From: Tamaricihabitans halophyticus
Lineage (GTDB): Bacteria; Actinomycetota; Actinomycetes; Mycobacteriales; Pseudonocardiaceae
Assembly: GCF_004340875.1 (NCBI RefSeq)
Contig: NZ_SLXQ01000001.1
Span: 992,001 to 1,056,000 of the forward strand
Direction of reading: 5' to 3'
DNA: 64,000 bases
Shown here: in pieces, positions 27,395-36,572 of the stretch
How the letters are laid out: the number at the start of each line of letters is the position of its first letter
How positions within the stretch are numbered: position 1 is the stretch's first letter
Translations under genes and position numbers: made by a program
The notes under the pieces: generated by a model
Databases searched by the model: none
What the model saw: the letters and a program-made list of their open reading frames with translations, nothing else
Told to the model about the DNA's origin: nothing

Positions 27395-28240
27395 GTGAAA
27401 CCAGCGGCGTTCACCTACCACCGGGCCCATGACGTACGCGAGAGCATCGAGCTACTCACCGAGCTCGGCGAGGACGCGAAGATCCTCGCCGGTGGGCAGA
27501 GCCTCGCGCCGATGATGAACTTCCGGCTGGCCAGACCGAGCGCGCTGGTGGATATCACCAGGGTCACCGGGCTCGACTACCTGCGCCACGGCGCGGACGG
27601 GTTGCGGATCGGCGCACTCACCACGCACCGAACCGTGGAAACCGCCAGCGAGCTGGCTGGATTCGACGTACTACCCCGGTCGGCGCATTGGGTCGGGCAC
27701 TACCCGATTCGTTGCAGGGGCACCTTCGGCGGCAGCATCGCGCATGCCGATCCGACCTCGGAGTGGTGTCTGCTCGCGGTACTTCTCGAGGCGAATATCG
27801 TGCTCGCCGGGCCGCGTGGCCAGCGCACGGTACCCGCGACCGAGTTCTTCCACGGATTCTTCGCCACCGCGGCCGAGCCGGACGAGCTGATCGTGGAGAT
27901 ACATTTTCCGGAACCCGCCAGGCAGGCCGCACTCACCGAGTTCGCCCAGCGACAGGGCGACTTCGCGATCGTCGCGGCAGCCGTCCGGCTATCCAGTGTG
28001 GACGGTCAGTGCACTGGCGGCAGGGTGGTGCTCGGTGGCGTGGACCCACGGCCACTCGTGGTGGATATCAGCAACGCGTTGGACGGTGCAGCCGTCACCG
28101 AGTCCACATGGGACGCGGTAGGTGAGCTGGTTGCCGGCCAGCTCGATCCACCCACCGACGCGCATGGCAGCGGCGCGTACCGCAAGCAGCTGGCCGCCAC
28201 CCTGGTCGCGCGTGCTTTCGCCGAGGCGGCAGCCAGATGA
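27395..28240 (+). CDS. FAD-binding medium subunit of a CoxM-type molybdenum hydroxylase
   Basis: A 281-aa flavoprotein subunit of the xanthine-dehydrogenase/CO-dehydrogenase family; it passes electrons from the iron-sulfur subunit to an acceptor via FAD. The FAD motifs AGGQSLAPMMNFRLARP and TFGGSIAHADP (the CoxM TIGGN/AHAD region) are present. The GTG at 27395 follows GGAAGGAG. The next gene overlaps it by 4 nt (ATGA). It is the first gene of a five-gene operon ending in gntR. Confidence 0.9.
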   Translation: MKPAAFTYHRAHDVRESIELLTELGEDAKILAGGQSLAPMMNFRLARPSALVDITRVTGLDYLRHGADGLRIGALTTHRTVETASELAGFDVLPRSAHWVGHYPIRCRGTFGGSIAHADPTSEWCLLAVLLEANIVLAGPRGQRTVPATEFFHGFFATAAEPDELIVEIHFPEPARQAALTEFAQRQGDFAIVAAAVRLSSVDGQCTGGRVVLGGVDPRPLVVDISNALDGAAVTESTWDAVGELVAGQLDPPTDAHGSGAYRKQLAATLVARAFAEAAAR

Positions 28241-30618
28241 GTGGGAACGCGCGCGAGCCACGTTTGGACACCACGGGCCGCTGGATCGGCGCCGCCCTCC
28301 CCCGCAAGGAAGACGGCCGGATGTTGCGCGGTGCGGGTCGGTTCGTGGCCGACCTCGACCGGCAGGGCACGCTGCACGCGTGTTTCGTCCGCAGCCCGTT
28401 CGGCGCGGCCACTATCGCCGGTATCGATGCCAGTGAAGCGCTGCGGCTGCCCGGTGTCCGTCAGGTGTGTACCGCGGCCGAACTGGGCTCGGCCGGCCTG
28501 TGCGCGGCGCTGGAACGCGACGAGTTCGTACCAACCACCATGCCGCTGCTCGCGGCGGACCAGGTTCGCTACGCCGGTGAACCGGTGGCCGTGGTGCTCG
28601 CGGACGATCCGTACGCCGCCGAGGACGGCGCGGAAGCGGTACAGGTCGACTACTCGCCACACCCCGCGGTCGCCGATCTCGGTGCCGCTCGAGACGGCCG
28701 GAGCGTGCACGATGCGCTCGCCCAGAACACCTTCGTCGATCTGACCATGTTCGACGATCCACGGCTCGACCAGATCTTCGACACCGCGCCGCTGGTACTG
28801 GACGAGGAGTTCAGCAGCGCCCGGCTTGCCGCGCTGCCCATGGAAGGCCGCGGCTGCCTCGCCGAGTGGGACGCGCGGGACGATCAGGTGGTCGTGCACA
28901 TCTCCACGCAAGTGCCGCACCAGGTGCGTTCGGCCATCGCCCAGGCCCTGCGGCTACCAGAGCGGACGATCCGGGTGATCGCGCCGGATGTCGGCGGTGG
29001 CTTCGGGCTGAAATGCGTGGTCGGCAGGGAAGAAGTGGTCGCTGCCGCGCTGGCGAGCCGGTTTCGTACACCGGTCAAATGGATCGAGGATCGGCAGGAG
29101 AACCTGACCGCCTCGTTCCACGGGCATGAGCAGCATTACGCGGTCCGTGCGGCCTTCGGTTCGGACGGCCGCATCCTCGGGCTTGCCGCGGATATCCGCT
29201 GTGACGTGGGCGCTTACTCGGCATTCCCGTTCACCTGCGCGGTGGAACCACTGATGGCGACCACCGAACTGCCTGGGGCGTACAAGGTGCCCGCATACCG
29301 GGCGCGCGGCCGAGCAATCGCCACCAACAAGCCACCAACCGCGCCCTATCGCGGGGTTTCCCGGCCGCAGCTGGTGCTCGTGATGGAACGGCTGATGGAG
29401 ATCGCGGCGACGCGCTTGGCACTTGACCCGCTCGAGGTGCGCCGGCGCAACCTGATCTCCCCCGGCGAGTTCCCCTACACCGGGGTCAACGACATCACCT
29501 ACGACGAGGGCAGTTACCGGGAATCCTTGGACCGCGCGGAAAGCACCGCGCGGTCAGCTGGCTGGTACACCGAGCGGGATCGGTTGCGCGCGGCCGGCAC
29601 GCCAGCTGGCATCGGCTTCGCCTGCTTCTCCGAGCGCACCGCCTACGGCACGCCAACGATGTCGCAGCGACAGATGGCCATGACTCCCGGCTACGACACG
29701 GCTCAGGTACGGATGGACCCGACCGGCGAGGTCATCGTGACCACCGGAACCTGTGGGCACGGCCAGGGACACGAAACGACCTTCGCCCAGATCGTCGCCG
29801 AACGCCTTGGCATCCACCCGGACCAGGTTCGGCTTCGCCAGGGCGATACCGACCTCGCCGCCTACGGCTGGGGTACCTTCGCCAGCCGGTCGATCGTGAT
29901 CGGGGGCACCTCGGCACGGCGCGCGGCGGACGGCGTGGCCGCGCAGCTTCGCCGGATCGCCGCGCACCTGCTCGAAGCCGATGACTCCGATGTGGAACTG
30001 AACGAGGGGATGGCTCGGGTGCGCGGGGTGCCGGGTGCCGTGCTGCCCATCGCGGAACTGGCCAACACGGCGTACTTCCGGGCGCACGAACTACCACAGG
30101 ACACCCCGCCGAACCTGACGGCAAGCGGGTACGCGGATCCACCGAGCACGTTCTCCAACGCCAGCCATGCCGCGCTGATCAGCGTGGACCCGGGCACCGG
30201 GGCAGTCAGGATCCACCGCTACCTGGTGGTCGAGGACTGCGGCGTGGTGATCAATCCGTTGGTGGTGGACGGGCAGGTACGCGGCGGGGTCGCCCAGGGA
30301 ATCGCGGCCGCGCTGTACGAGCGACTGCTCTACGATGCGGACGCGCAGCCAGGCACCGCCTCGCTGATGGATTACCTGGCACCGACCGCGACCGAAGTGT
30401 GCACCGTGGACATCGAGCATCTACAGACGCCTTCCCAGTTCAATGAGAGCGGCGCGAAGGGGATGGGCGAGGGCGGCACCATCGGCGCGCCGGCAACCGT
30501 GCTGAACGCGGTGAACGACGCCTTGGCGGATACCGGTTCGCAGCTCAACGATATTCCCGTACTGCCAGAGAAGGTACTGACCGCGTTGCGCCGCGAGCGT
30601 GTTCCTGTTGGAGGATAA
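28237..30618 (+). CDS. Molybdopterin large subunit 1 (CoxL/XdhB-like)
   Basis: A 793-aa catalytic subunit that binds the molybdenum-cytosine-dinucleotide cofactor in this family. VGGGFGLKCVVG and the active-site region TAPYRGVSRP are visible, and the catalytic Glu sits in GAKGMGEGG near the C-terminus. The active-site loop is not the AYxCSFR of true form I CO dehydrogenase, so another substrate is likely, for example an N-heterocycle or aldehyde. It shares an operon with one FAD subunit, one iron-sulfur subunit and a second large subunit. Confidence 0.9.
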   Translation: MSGNAREPRLDTTGRWIGAALPRKEDGRMLRGAGRFVADLDRQGTLHACFVRSPFGAATIAGIDASEALRLPGVRQVCTAAELGSAGLCAALERDEFVPTTMPLLAADQVRYAGEPVAVVLADDPYAAEDGAEAVQVDYSPHPAVADLGAARDGRSVHDALAQNTFVDLTMFDDPRLDQIFDTAPLVLDEEFSSARLAALPMEGRGCLAEWDARDDQVVVHISTQVPHQVRSAIAQALRLPERTIRVIAPDVGGGFGLKCVVGREEVVAAALASRFRTPVKWIEDRQENLTASFHGHEQHYAVRAAFGSDGRILGLAADIRCDVGAYSAFPFTCAVEPLMATTELPGAYKVPAYRARGRAIATNKPPTAPYRGVSRPQLVLVMERLMEIAATRLALDPLEVRRRNLISPGEFPYTGVNDITYDEGSYRESLDRAESTARSAGWYTERDRLRAAGTPAGIGFACFSERTAYGTPTMSQRQMAMTPGYDTAQVRMDPTGEVIVTTGTCGHGQGHETTFAQIVAERLGIHPDQVRLRQGDTDLAAYGWGTFASRSIVIGGTSARRAADGVAAQLRRIAAHLLEADDSDVELNEGMARVRGVPGAVLPIAELANTAYFRAHELPQDTPPNLTASGYADPPSTFSNASHAALISVDPGTGAVRIHRYLVVEDCGVVINPLVVDGQVRGGVAQGIAAALYERLLYDADAQPGTASLMDYLAPTATEVCTVDIEHLQTPSQFNESGAKGMGEGGTIGAPATVLNAVNDALADTGSQLNDIPVLPEKVLTALRRERVPVGG

Positions 30619-30621
30619 GCG

Positions 30622-31113
30622 ATGAAGGACCAGCATCTGGTTTCGCTGACGGTCAACGGCGCCGAGCATGAGATCGTCGTGGAGGCGCGCCGCACGCTCG
30701 CTGACGTGCTGCGGCACGACCTCGGCTACACCGGTACCCATCTCGGCTGCGAGCACGGTATCTGCGGTGCCTGCACGGTTCTGCTCGACGACCAACCGGT
30801 ACGGGCCTGCCTGGTCTTCGGCGTACAGGCGGACGGCTGCCAGATTCGTACCGTCGAAGGGTTGGCGGACGAGTCGGAACTGTCCGATCTGCAGCAGGCG
30901 TTCAGTGACCATCACGGTTTGCAGTGTGGTTTCTGCACACCAGGGTTCCTGATGCTCGCGGAGGCGTATCTGGCCGAATCGGACAGCACCGCCGATCCGG
31001 GGCAGGTGCGTACGGCGATGGCGTCGAACCTGTGCCGGTGCACCGGCTACCAGGGCATTGTGGACGCCGTCTGCGCGGTTGCCAAGCAACGCGGCAAAGC
31101 GGGCTCGCCGTGA
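30622..31113 (+). CDS. 2Fe-2S small subunit (CoxS-like)
   Basis: A 163-aa protein with two [2Fe-2S] clusters. The plant-type ferredoxin motif is CEHGICGACTVLLDD with a further Cys in VRAC, and the C-terminal four-helix motif uses CGFCTPGF and NLCRCTGY. All eight cysteines are present. It should transfer electrons from the molybdenum centre to the FAD subunit. It starts 4 nt after the first large subunit and overlaps the second by 4 nt (GTGA). Confidence 0.94.
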   Translation: MKDQHLVSLTVNGAEHEIVVEARRTLADVLRHDLGYTGTHLGCEHGICGACTVLLDDQPVRACLVFGVQADGCQIRTVEGLADESELSDLQQAFSDHHGLQCGFCTPGFLMLAEAYLAESDSTADPGQVRTAMASNLCRCTGYQGIVDAVCAVAKQRGKAGSP

Positions 31114-33383
31114 CCGCGATCGGGCAAAGCCTGCCGCGCAAGGAGGATCCGCGGTTGCTGCGCGGCGCCGGACGGTTCGGCGACGACCTGCAACGGCCCG
31201 GTCAGCTACACGCCAGGATCGTGCGTGCACCGCAGGCACACGGGGTGCTGCGGTCCGTGGACGTGTCCATGGCGGTCGCCGCGCCAGGGGTTGTCCGGGT
31301 GCTCACCGCGGCCGACCTGCCCGATGACCCGCGCATTCCGGTGCGGTTGACCGTGCAGGGCATCGAGCTCACCGAGCATCTGCAACCGGTACTCGCCAGG
31401 GAGACCGTCCGCTACGTCGGCGAACCGGTCGCGGTGGTGCTCGCCGAAGATCCCTACCTCGCCGAGGATGCCGCCGAGCTGGTCGCGCTGGACATCGATC
31501 AGCTGCCGGTCGCCATGGACGCGGACGCGGGCACGGTGGCCGCCGAGTTCGAGCTCGGTTTCGGGGACACCGATGCCGCCTTCGCCGAGGCGGAACACGT
31601 GGTAGAGCTGGACTTCGACGTGGGCAGGCACAGCGCGGTACCGCTGGAGCCGCGCACGTTGCTCGTCGAGCCTGATCGGGCCACCGGCGCGCTCGAGGTC
31701 TTCGGGATGACCAAGGTCCCGGTGTTCAACCGGGGCGTGCTGGCGTCCATGTTGGACATCGACGAGGCGCGGATCCGGGTACACGCGATGGACGCCGGGG
31801 GCGGGTTCGGGGTACGCGGCGAGTTCTACCCGGAGGACTTCCTCGTGGCCTGGCTCGCGCTGCACACCGGCCGGCCAGTGAAGTGGACCGAGGATCGGGC
31901 GGAACACCTGGTGGCGGTGAACCATTCCCGCCAGCAACAACACCGGATCAGCGCGGCCTTCGCCGCGGATGGTCGGCTGCTCGGGCTACGTGCTGACGTC
32001 GCGCACGACAACGGCGCGTACTGCCGAACACACGGCATCATCGTGCCGGAGTTGACCCTTGCCATGTTGCCCGGCCCGTACCGGGTGCCGGCCTATCGTG
32101 GGCGGATCGCGGTGGTACTGACCAACAAGACGCCGTGCGGCACCTACCGCGCTCCCGGCCGGTTCGAGGGCACCGTGGTGCGGGAGCAGCTGCTGGATAT
32201 GGCGGCGGATCAGCTCGGTGTCGATCCGGTCCAGCTGCGCCGGCGTAACCTGCTCGAGCCGGCCGAACTGCCGCATACCCGCCCGATGAGTACCTTGGGC
32301 ACCGATGTGGTGCTCGACGCCGCTGACTATCCGGGGTTGCTGGACGCGGCCGTCGCGGAGGCGAAACGGCTCGGCTACTACGCGCAGGTCGAGCAATCCC
32401 GCGCGGCTGGTAAGCGGGTCGGTCTCGGTGTGGCGATGTTCCTGGAGAAAAGTGGCCTTGGCCCGCAGGAGACCGCGGACGTTTCGGTCGGCACTTCTGG
32501 CGCGGTACGCGTGCATTCCGGCGGCACCTCGCTCGGGCAGGGCATCGAGACGGTGCTCGGCCAGATCACCGCGGACGGTCTCGGTGTATCGGCAGCCGAC
32601 GTTACCGTGATCAACGGGGACACCGCGCTGCAGCCGTTCGGCGCCGGTTCCTGGGCTTCCCGTTCCACTGTGGTCGGCGGGGGTGCGGTACACGAAGCCG
32701 CGCTTGCCGTTCGAGAGCGGGCGATCGAGGTGGCCGCGCGGATCCTCGAGGTGGCCGTGGCGGATCTGACCTTGCACGATGGCGTCGTCGAGGTACGTGG
32801 CGCGCCTGGGCAGCGGGTTAGCCTTGCCGAGGTAGCGCGGGCATGCCAGCCGGGCAGCGCGTGGCTGTATGCGGGCGAGCCAGCGGGGTTGGCCGCGCGG
32901 CGCCGGTTCGAGGTTGCGCATATGACGTACCCGTACGGCGCGCATCTTGCTGTGGTCGAATTGGACGAACAGACCGGCGGGGTGCGCGTGCTGCGTTACC
33001 TGGTGGCTTATGAGGTGGGTAGGGCGATCAATCCGGAGCTGGTGCGGGGTCAGCTGATCGGTGGTGTGGCGCAGGGAGTCGGCGGCGCGCTTTCCGAGGA
33101 GTTCGGCTACGACGAGTCCGGCCAGCCGCAGGCGGTAACGTTCATGGACTACTTGATGCCGACCGCGGCGGAGATACCGGAGGTGGATGTGCTGGTGACG
33201 GAGAACGCGCCGTCGGCGGACAATCCGCTCGGAGCGAAGGGCGCGGGTGAGGGTGGGCTCACCGCGGCCGGCGCGGCACTGGCAAACGCGGTTCGAAATG
33301 CGCTTGGCGAGGCGGGTTCGGTGGCACGACTACCGATGACACCGGCCCGCGTTCGCGCGATGTTGGCAGGGGAAGCAGGTTAG
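31110..33383 (+). CDS. Molybdopterin large subunit 2 (CoxL/XdhB-like)
   Basis: A second catalytic large subunit, 757 aa, in the same operon. It keeps the molybdenum-site motifs: DAGGGFGVRGEF, TYRAPGRFEG in the substrate region and the Glu-bearing GAKGAGEGG. It is only distantly similar to the first copy, and the substrate loop differs (TYRAPGRF against PYRGVSRP), so the two probably handle different substrates while sharing the FAD and iron-sulfur subunits. The GTG start at 31110 overlaps the CoxS stop. No maturation genes (xdhC/coxD-F type) are nearby. Confidence 0.9.
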   Translation: MTAIGQSLPRKEDPRLLRGAGRFGDDLQRPGQLHARIVRAPQAHGVLRSVDVSMAVAAPGVVRVLTAADLPDDPRIPVRLTVQGIELTEHLQPVLARETVRYVGEPVAVVLAEDPYLAEDAAELVALDIDQLPVAMDADAGTVAAEFELGFGDTDAAFAEAEHVVELDFDVGRHSAVPLEPRTLLVEPDRATGALEVFGMTKVPVFNRGVLASMLDIDEARIRVHAMDAGGGFGVRGEFYPEDFLVAWLALHTGRPVKWTEDRAEHLVAVNHSRQQQHRISAAFAADGRLLGLRADVAHDNGAYCRTHGIIVPELTLAMLPGPYRVPAYRGRIAVVLTNKTPCGTYRAPGRFEGTVVREQLLDMAADQLGVDPVQLRRRNLLEPAELPHTRPMSTLGTDVVLDAADYPGLLDAAVAEAKRLGYYAQVEQSRAAGKRVGLGVAMFLEKSGLGPQETADVSVGTSGAVRVHSGGTSLGQGIETVLGQITADGLGVSAADVTVINGDTALQPFGAGSWASRSTVVGGGAVHEAALAVRERAIEVAARILEVAVADLTLHDGVVEVRGAPGQRVSLAEVARACQPGSAWLYAGEPAGLAARRRFEVAHMTYPYGAHLAVVELDEQTGGVRVLRYLVAYEVGRAINPELVRGQLIGGVAQGVGGALSEEFGYDESGQPQAVTFMDYLMPTAAEIPEVDVLVTENAPSADNPLGAKGAGEGGLTAAGAALANAVRNALGEAGSVARLPMTPARVRAMLAGEAG

Positions 33384-33385
33384 TG

Positions 33386-34024
33386 ATGTCCAGTCCGGAT
33401 AGCGGGCAGCCAGTTAGTTTCGTGAGCAAGACGGATATGGTCGTCGCGCTCATTCGCGAGATGATCATTACGGGAGAGCTGCCGGAAGGTAAGCAGCTGC
33501 GGCAACGGGATCTGGCCGCTCGGTTCCAGGTCAGCCAGACGCCGGTGCGCGAGGCGATGCGCCGGTTGGAGTCCGAGGGTCTGCTGGTTGGTGATGCGCA
33601 CCGCGGATTCACCGTGGTGGAGGCGGAACTCGGGCCGACTGAGGAGAACTTCCTGATCCGGGCGGTACTCGAGTCGCTTGGTGCTTCGATGGCGGCGCCA
33701 AAGATCAACCAGGAAGCGATAGCCACCCTGGAGCGGCTGAACGAGGAGATGCGGCAACTCGCCGAGGACGATCCGCGCTATGCCGAGCTGAACAGGGAGT
33801 TCCACTTTGTCATCTACGAGCACGCGCACTCACCCCTGCTGCTCTCGCTGATGCGGCTGCTCTGGCATTCGCTGCGCGGTGGCCCGAAGGTCGCGCGTAC
33901 CCGGCAGGAGTCAGTCGCGCAGCACGCCAAGATCATCGACGCACTGCGCGCGGGTAACGCCGATGCCGCGTCCACCGCCACCTACCAGCACATCATGCAC
34001 GTCAGCCACCTGGACCGCCCCTGA
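33386..34024 (+). CDS. GntR family regulator (FadR/FCD subfamily)
   Basis: A 212-aa regulator with an N-terminal winged helix (KQLRQRDLAARFQVSQTPVR, then EAMRRLESEGLL) and a C-terminal helical FCD ligand domain. It is the last gene of the cox-like operon and overlaps the previous stop region, so it is probably autoregulated through O2. TGGTATACCA palindromes at 24539, 27316 and 35520-35541 are the natural candidates for its sites. An alternative GTG start lies one codon upstream at 33383. The effector may be a pathway acid or its CoA ester. Confidence 0.9.
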   Translation: MSSPDSGQPVSFVSKTDMVVALIREMIITGELPEGKQLRQRDLAARFQVSQTPVREAMRRLESEGLLVGDAHRGFTVVEAELGPTEENFLIRAVLESLGASMAAPKINQEAIATLERLNEEMRQLAEDDPRYAELNREFHFVIYEHAHSPLLLSLMRLLWHSLRGGPKVARTRQESVAQHAKIIDALRAGNADAASTATYQHIMHVSHLDRP

Positions 34025-34028
34025 ACCT

Positions 34029-34049
34029 CGCTAACCTTAAAGAACGCGG
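34029..34049. repeat. Palindromic 3'-end repeat, type A, reverse (locus 4)
   Basis: A 21-nt element, CGCTAACCTTAAAGAAC to GCGG, follows the gntR stop and precedes the convergent MFS gene. It is the reverse of the copies at 42851 and 56838 and is followed by TCACGGCGCGTG, a remnant of the spacer seen in composite copies. Confidence 0.75.
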
Positions 34050-34083
34050 TCACGGCGCGTGCTTGCGTCGCGCGCTGGCACGG

Positions 34084-35463
34084 TTAGTGCACGGCGTCCT
34101 GGGTGGGCGGCTCGGAGCCGATCTCGTCCAGCTCACGCCCCTTGGTCTCCGGTGCGGCCACGGCCATCCACAACACCGCGAGACCAAGCAGCACACCGAT
34201 CACCAGGAAGGTGAGCGGTAGCCCAAGATGCGGCCACAGCAGCGAACCGAAGATCAGCGGCACGAATCCCGCGCCGATCCGGCTTACCGTCGAAGCCCAG
34301 CCGAACCCACTGGCACGCAGCGCGGTCGGGTACAGCTCGGAAACATAGGCGTACAACGCGGGAATGGTCAGCTCGACGACGAAACCGAAGATCCCGATCC
34401 ACCATTTCGCCGCGGTCGGCACGTCCAGCTGCACCGCGAACAGCACCAGCCCGACGGCGGCGAGCGGCCCGGAGAGCCCGATCACCCACTTCCGCCCGAT
34501 GAGGTCCACCAACCAGGCCGATACCAGCACGCCGATGATGCCGACCGCGGTCATCAGGGTGGTGACCATGAACGCGGCGTACTCGCCGTAGCCCTGTTCG
34601 GTCAGGATGCTCGGCAGCCAGGTCAACGCCCCGTAGTACAACAGGAACACGGTCAGGAAGAGCGCCCAGGACACCGAGGTGATCTTCGGGCTGAACCGCC
34701 ACAGCCCCTTCAACTGCTTGGCCACATTGGACACTGTGAGGCGCGGCGCGGGTTGCGCCTCGGGTAGCCGCCATTCGCCAACCGTGGCACCGGTGCGCTC
34801 GATCATCTGCTGGATCACCTTGCGCGCTTCCTCGCCACGTCCACGCCGGACCAAGTACATCGGCGATTCGGGGACCGAGAGCCTGATCCAGAACAACAGC
34901 AGCGCCGGCAGCACCATCATCAGCAGCATCATCCGCCAGTTATCGATGAACGTAACGGTGAGCAGCGCGGTGGAAACCACACCACACAGCGTGGCGCCAA
35001 TCGGCCACCACACGTCCATCGCGGTCAGCACCCTGCCGCGCACCTTGGCCGGGGTGAACTCGCCGACCAGCGCATAGTCCACCGGGATGCACCCGCCCAG
35101 CCCGACACCGGCGAGGAAGCGGAAGGCACAGAAGGTAATGAAGTCCGGCGATAGCGCGCCGGCAACGGAGAACAGGGAGAACATCAGCAAGGTCAGGCTG
35201 AACGCGCGCTTGCGCCCGACGATGTCCGCGATACCGCCCCAGAGGAACGCGCCGAGCGCCATCCCGATCAGGTTGGACGTGCTGACCCACGCCGCTTCCC
35301 CTGTGGACAGTCCCCATTCCGCGGCGACGAGCGGCATCAGGAAACCATTCAGGGTGACATCCCAGGCGTCGAACATGAACCCGAGGCCACCGATCAAGAA
35401 GATCACGCCCTGCGTTTTCCATCGCCAGGGCAGCTCCTGCACTACCTGATCACCGGTTTTCAT
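34084..35463 (-). CDS. MFS transporter (NiaP/aromatic-acid symporter-like)
   Basis: A 459-aa major facilitator with 12 predicted helices. MFDAWDVTLNGFLMP in helix 1, GGIADIVGRKRAF between helices 2 and 3 and RFLAGVGLGGCIPVDYALVGE in helix 4 match the niacin/aromatic-acid branch. The ATG at 35463 follows AGGAGG by 7 nt and is preferred over the GTG two codons upstream. Its promoter region carries two TGGTATA palindromes, so it is probably the uptake system for the substrate of the Cox-like pathway. Confidence 0.88.
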   Translation of the reverse strand: MKTGDQVVQELPWRWKTQGVIFLIGGLGFMFDAWDVTLNGFLMPLVAAEWGLSTGEAAWVSTSNLIGMALGAFLWGGIADIVGRKRAFSLTLLMFSLFSVAGALSPDFITFCAFRFLAGVGLGGCIPVDYALVGEFTPAKVRGRVLTAMDVWWPIGATLCGVVSTALLTVTFIDNWRMMLLMMVLPALLLFWIRLSVPESPMYLVRRGRGEEARKVIQQMIERTGATVGEWRLPEAQPAPRLTVSNVAKQLKGLWRFSPKITSVSWALFLTVFLLYYGALTWLPSILTEQGYGEYAAFMVTTLMTAVGIIGVLVSAWLVDLIGRKWVIGLSGPLAAVGLVLFAVQLDVPTAAKWWIGIFGFVVELTIPALYAYVSELYPTALRASGFGWASTVSRIGAGFVPLIFGSLLWPHLGLPLTFLVIGVLLGLAVLWMAVAAPETKGRELDEIGSEPPTQDAVH

Positions 35464-35519
35464 AGCCACGCCTCCTAGCCGCCAGGGGCAGAGTCAATCG
35501 GGCACACCGTGGTGACATT

Positions 35520-35541
35520 TGGTATATCAGCTGGTATACCA
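35520..35541. promoter_or_regulatory. GntR operator candidates O3 and O4
   Basis: Two operator-like palindromes lie side by side: TGGTATATCA (35520-35529, one mismatch) and TGGTATACCA (35532-35541), 12 bp apart centre to centre. They are in the divergent region between the MFS gene and the alpha/beta hydrolase gene. Confidence 0.7.
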
Positions 35542-35643
35542 TATTTCAACGGCTAACTTCGGGCTACGAGGTGCTTTAGCGATTCCGTTACAACTGCAGT
35601 CATGCACTACGCAGTCATGCACAACACGGAAGGGACAATCGCG

Positions 35644-36525
35644 GTGACCACAATCAGCACTGACGACGGCGTTGCACTGCACGTCGAGGACACCGGGACC
35701 GGCGAGCCGATCCTGTTCATCCACGAGTTCGCCGGCGATCACCGCAGCTGGGAACCGCAGGTTCGACACTTCTCGCAGACGCATCGCTGCCTCACCTATG
35801 CGGCACGCGGATACCCGCCATCGGATGTGCCCACCGAGGAGACCGCCTACTCGCAGGATCGCGCGGTCGCCGACGCGGTGGCGGTACTCGCGGGCGTGGG
35901 CATCGACCGCGCGCATATCGTCGGGCTGTCCATGGGCGGGTTCACCGCGCTGCACCTCGCGTTGCGGCATCCGGAGCTGGTGCGCTCCGCGGTGGTCGCC
36001 GGCACGGGGTACGGCGCACAGCCGGAACGGCAGGAGTCCTTCCGCGCCGAATGCGCGGCCACGGCGGCGGCCTTCGAACAGGAGGGTGCCGCCGAGGTAG
36101 CGAAGCGGTACTCGCTCGGCCCGGCGCGCGTGCAGTTCCAGAACAAGAACCCGCGTGGTTGGGCGGAGTTCGCCGGCGCGCTCGGGGAACATTCCTCGCT
36201 GGGTTCGGCGCTGACGATGCGTGGCGTGCAGTCCGGGCGACCTTCGTTGTATGCGCTTACCGAAGAACTGGCCGCCATCCGGGTGCCCGTGCTGATCCTG
36301 ACTGGCGACGAGGACGAGGGCTGCCTGGAGCCGGATCTGATGCTCAAGCGCACTATTCCCACGGCTGGGCTCGCGGTGCTGCCGCGCACCGGGCATACCG
36401 CGAACCTCGAGGAGCCGGCGGTGTTCAACGCGACGGTGGACCGGTTCCTCAGCACCGTGGAGCGCGGCGCGTGGACCAGCAGGGATCCGCGCTCGCTGTC
36501 CTCCTCCACCACGGGTATGCGCTAA
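35644..36525 (+). CDS. Alpha/beta hydrolase
   Basis: A 293-aa alpha/beta-fold hydrolase. The nucleophile elbow is GLSMGGF, the oxyanion region is LFIHEFAGDHRSW, and late GDEDEGCLEPD and RTGHTANLEEP hold the likely Asp and His of the triad. The GTG at 35644 follows AAGGGA; an ATG at 35617 is an alternative. It is divergent from the MFS gene across operators O3/O4 and so probably belongs to the same catabolic regulon, perhaps cleaving a ring-opened or ester intermediate. The exact reaction is unknown. Confidence 0.85.
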   Translation: MTTISTDDGVALHVEDTGTGEPILFIHEFAGDHRSWEPQVRHFSQTHRCLTYAARGYPPSDVPTEETAYSQDRAVADAVAVLAGVGIDRAHIVGLSMGGFTALHLALRHPELVRSAVVAGTGYGAQPERQESFRAECAATAAAFEQEGAAEVAKRYSLGPARVQFQNKNPRGWAEFAGALGEHSSLGSALTMRGVQSGRPSLYALTEELAAIRVPVLILTGDEDEGCLEPDLMLKRTIPTAGLAVLPRTGHTANLEEPAVFNATVDRFLSTVERGAWTSRDPRSLSSSTTGMR

Positions 36526-36531
36526 CTGCCA

Positions 36532-36555
36532 CCGCAAGATCCCTAAAGGTTGCGG
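36532..36555. repeat. Palindromic 3'-end repeat, type B (locus 5)
   Basis: A 24-nt palindrome identical to the copy at 23081, placed 6 nt after the hydrolase stop and 17 nt before the stop of the convergent LuxR gene. Confidence 0.8.
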
Positions 36556-36572
36556 TCACGGAGCACACGAGC

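Noticed and set aside
27286-27414. Longer start of the ligase-amidase
   Set aside because: The added residues would be translated across the TGGTATACCA operator; a strong GAGGAGGT site precedes the GTG at 27285.
28237-33383. True aerobic carbon monoxide dehydrogenase
   Set aside because: Neither large subunit has the form I AYxCSFR active-site loop, and the usual coxDEF maturation genes are missing, so CO oxidation is not supported.
27395-36525. Nicotinate degradation (nic) cluster
   Set aside because: The MFS and molybdenum enzymes would fit, but no 2,5-dihydroxypyridine dioxygenase, maleamate amidohydrolase or maleate isomerase is seen.
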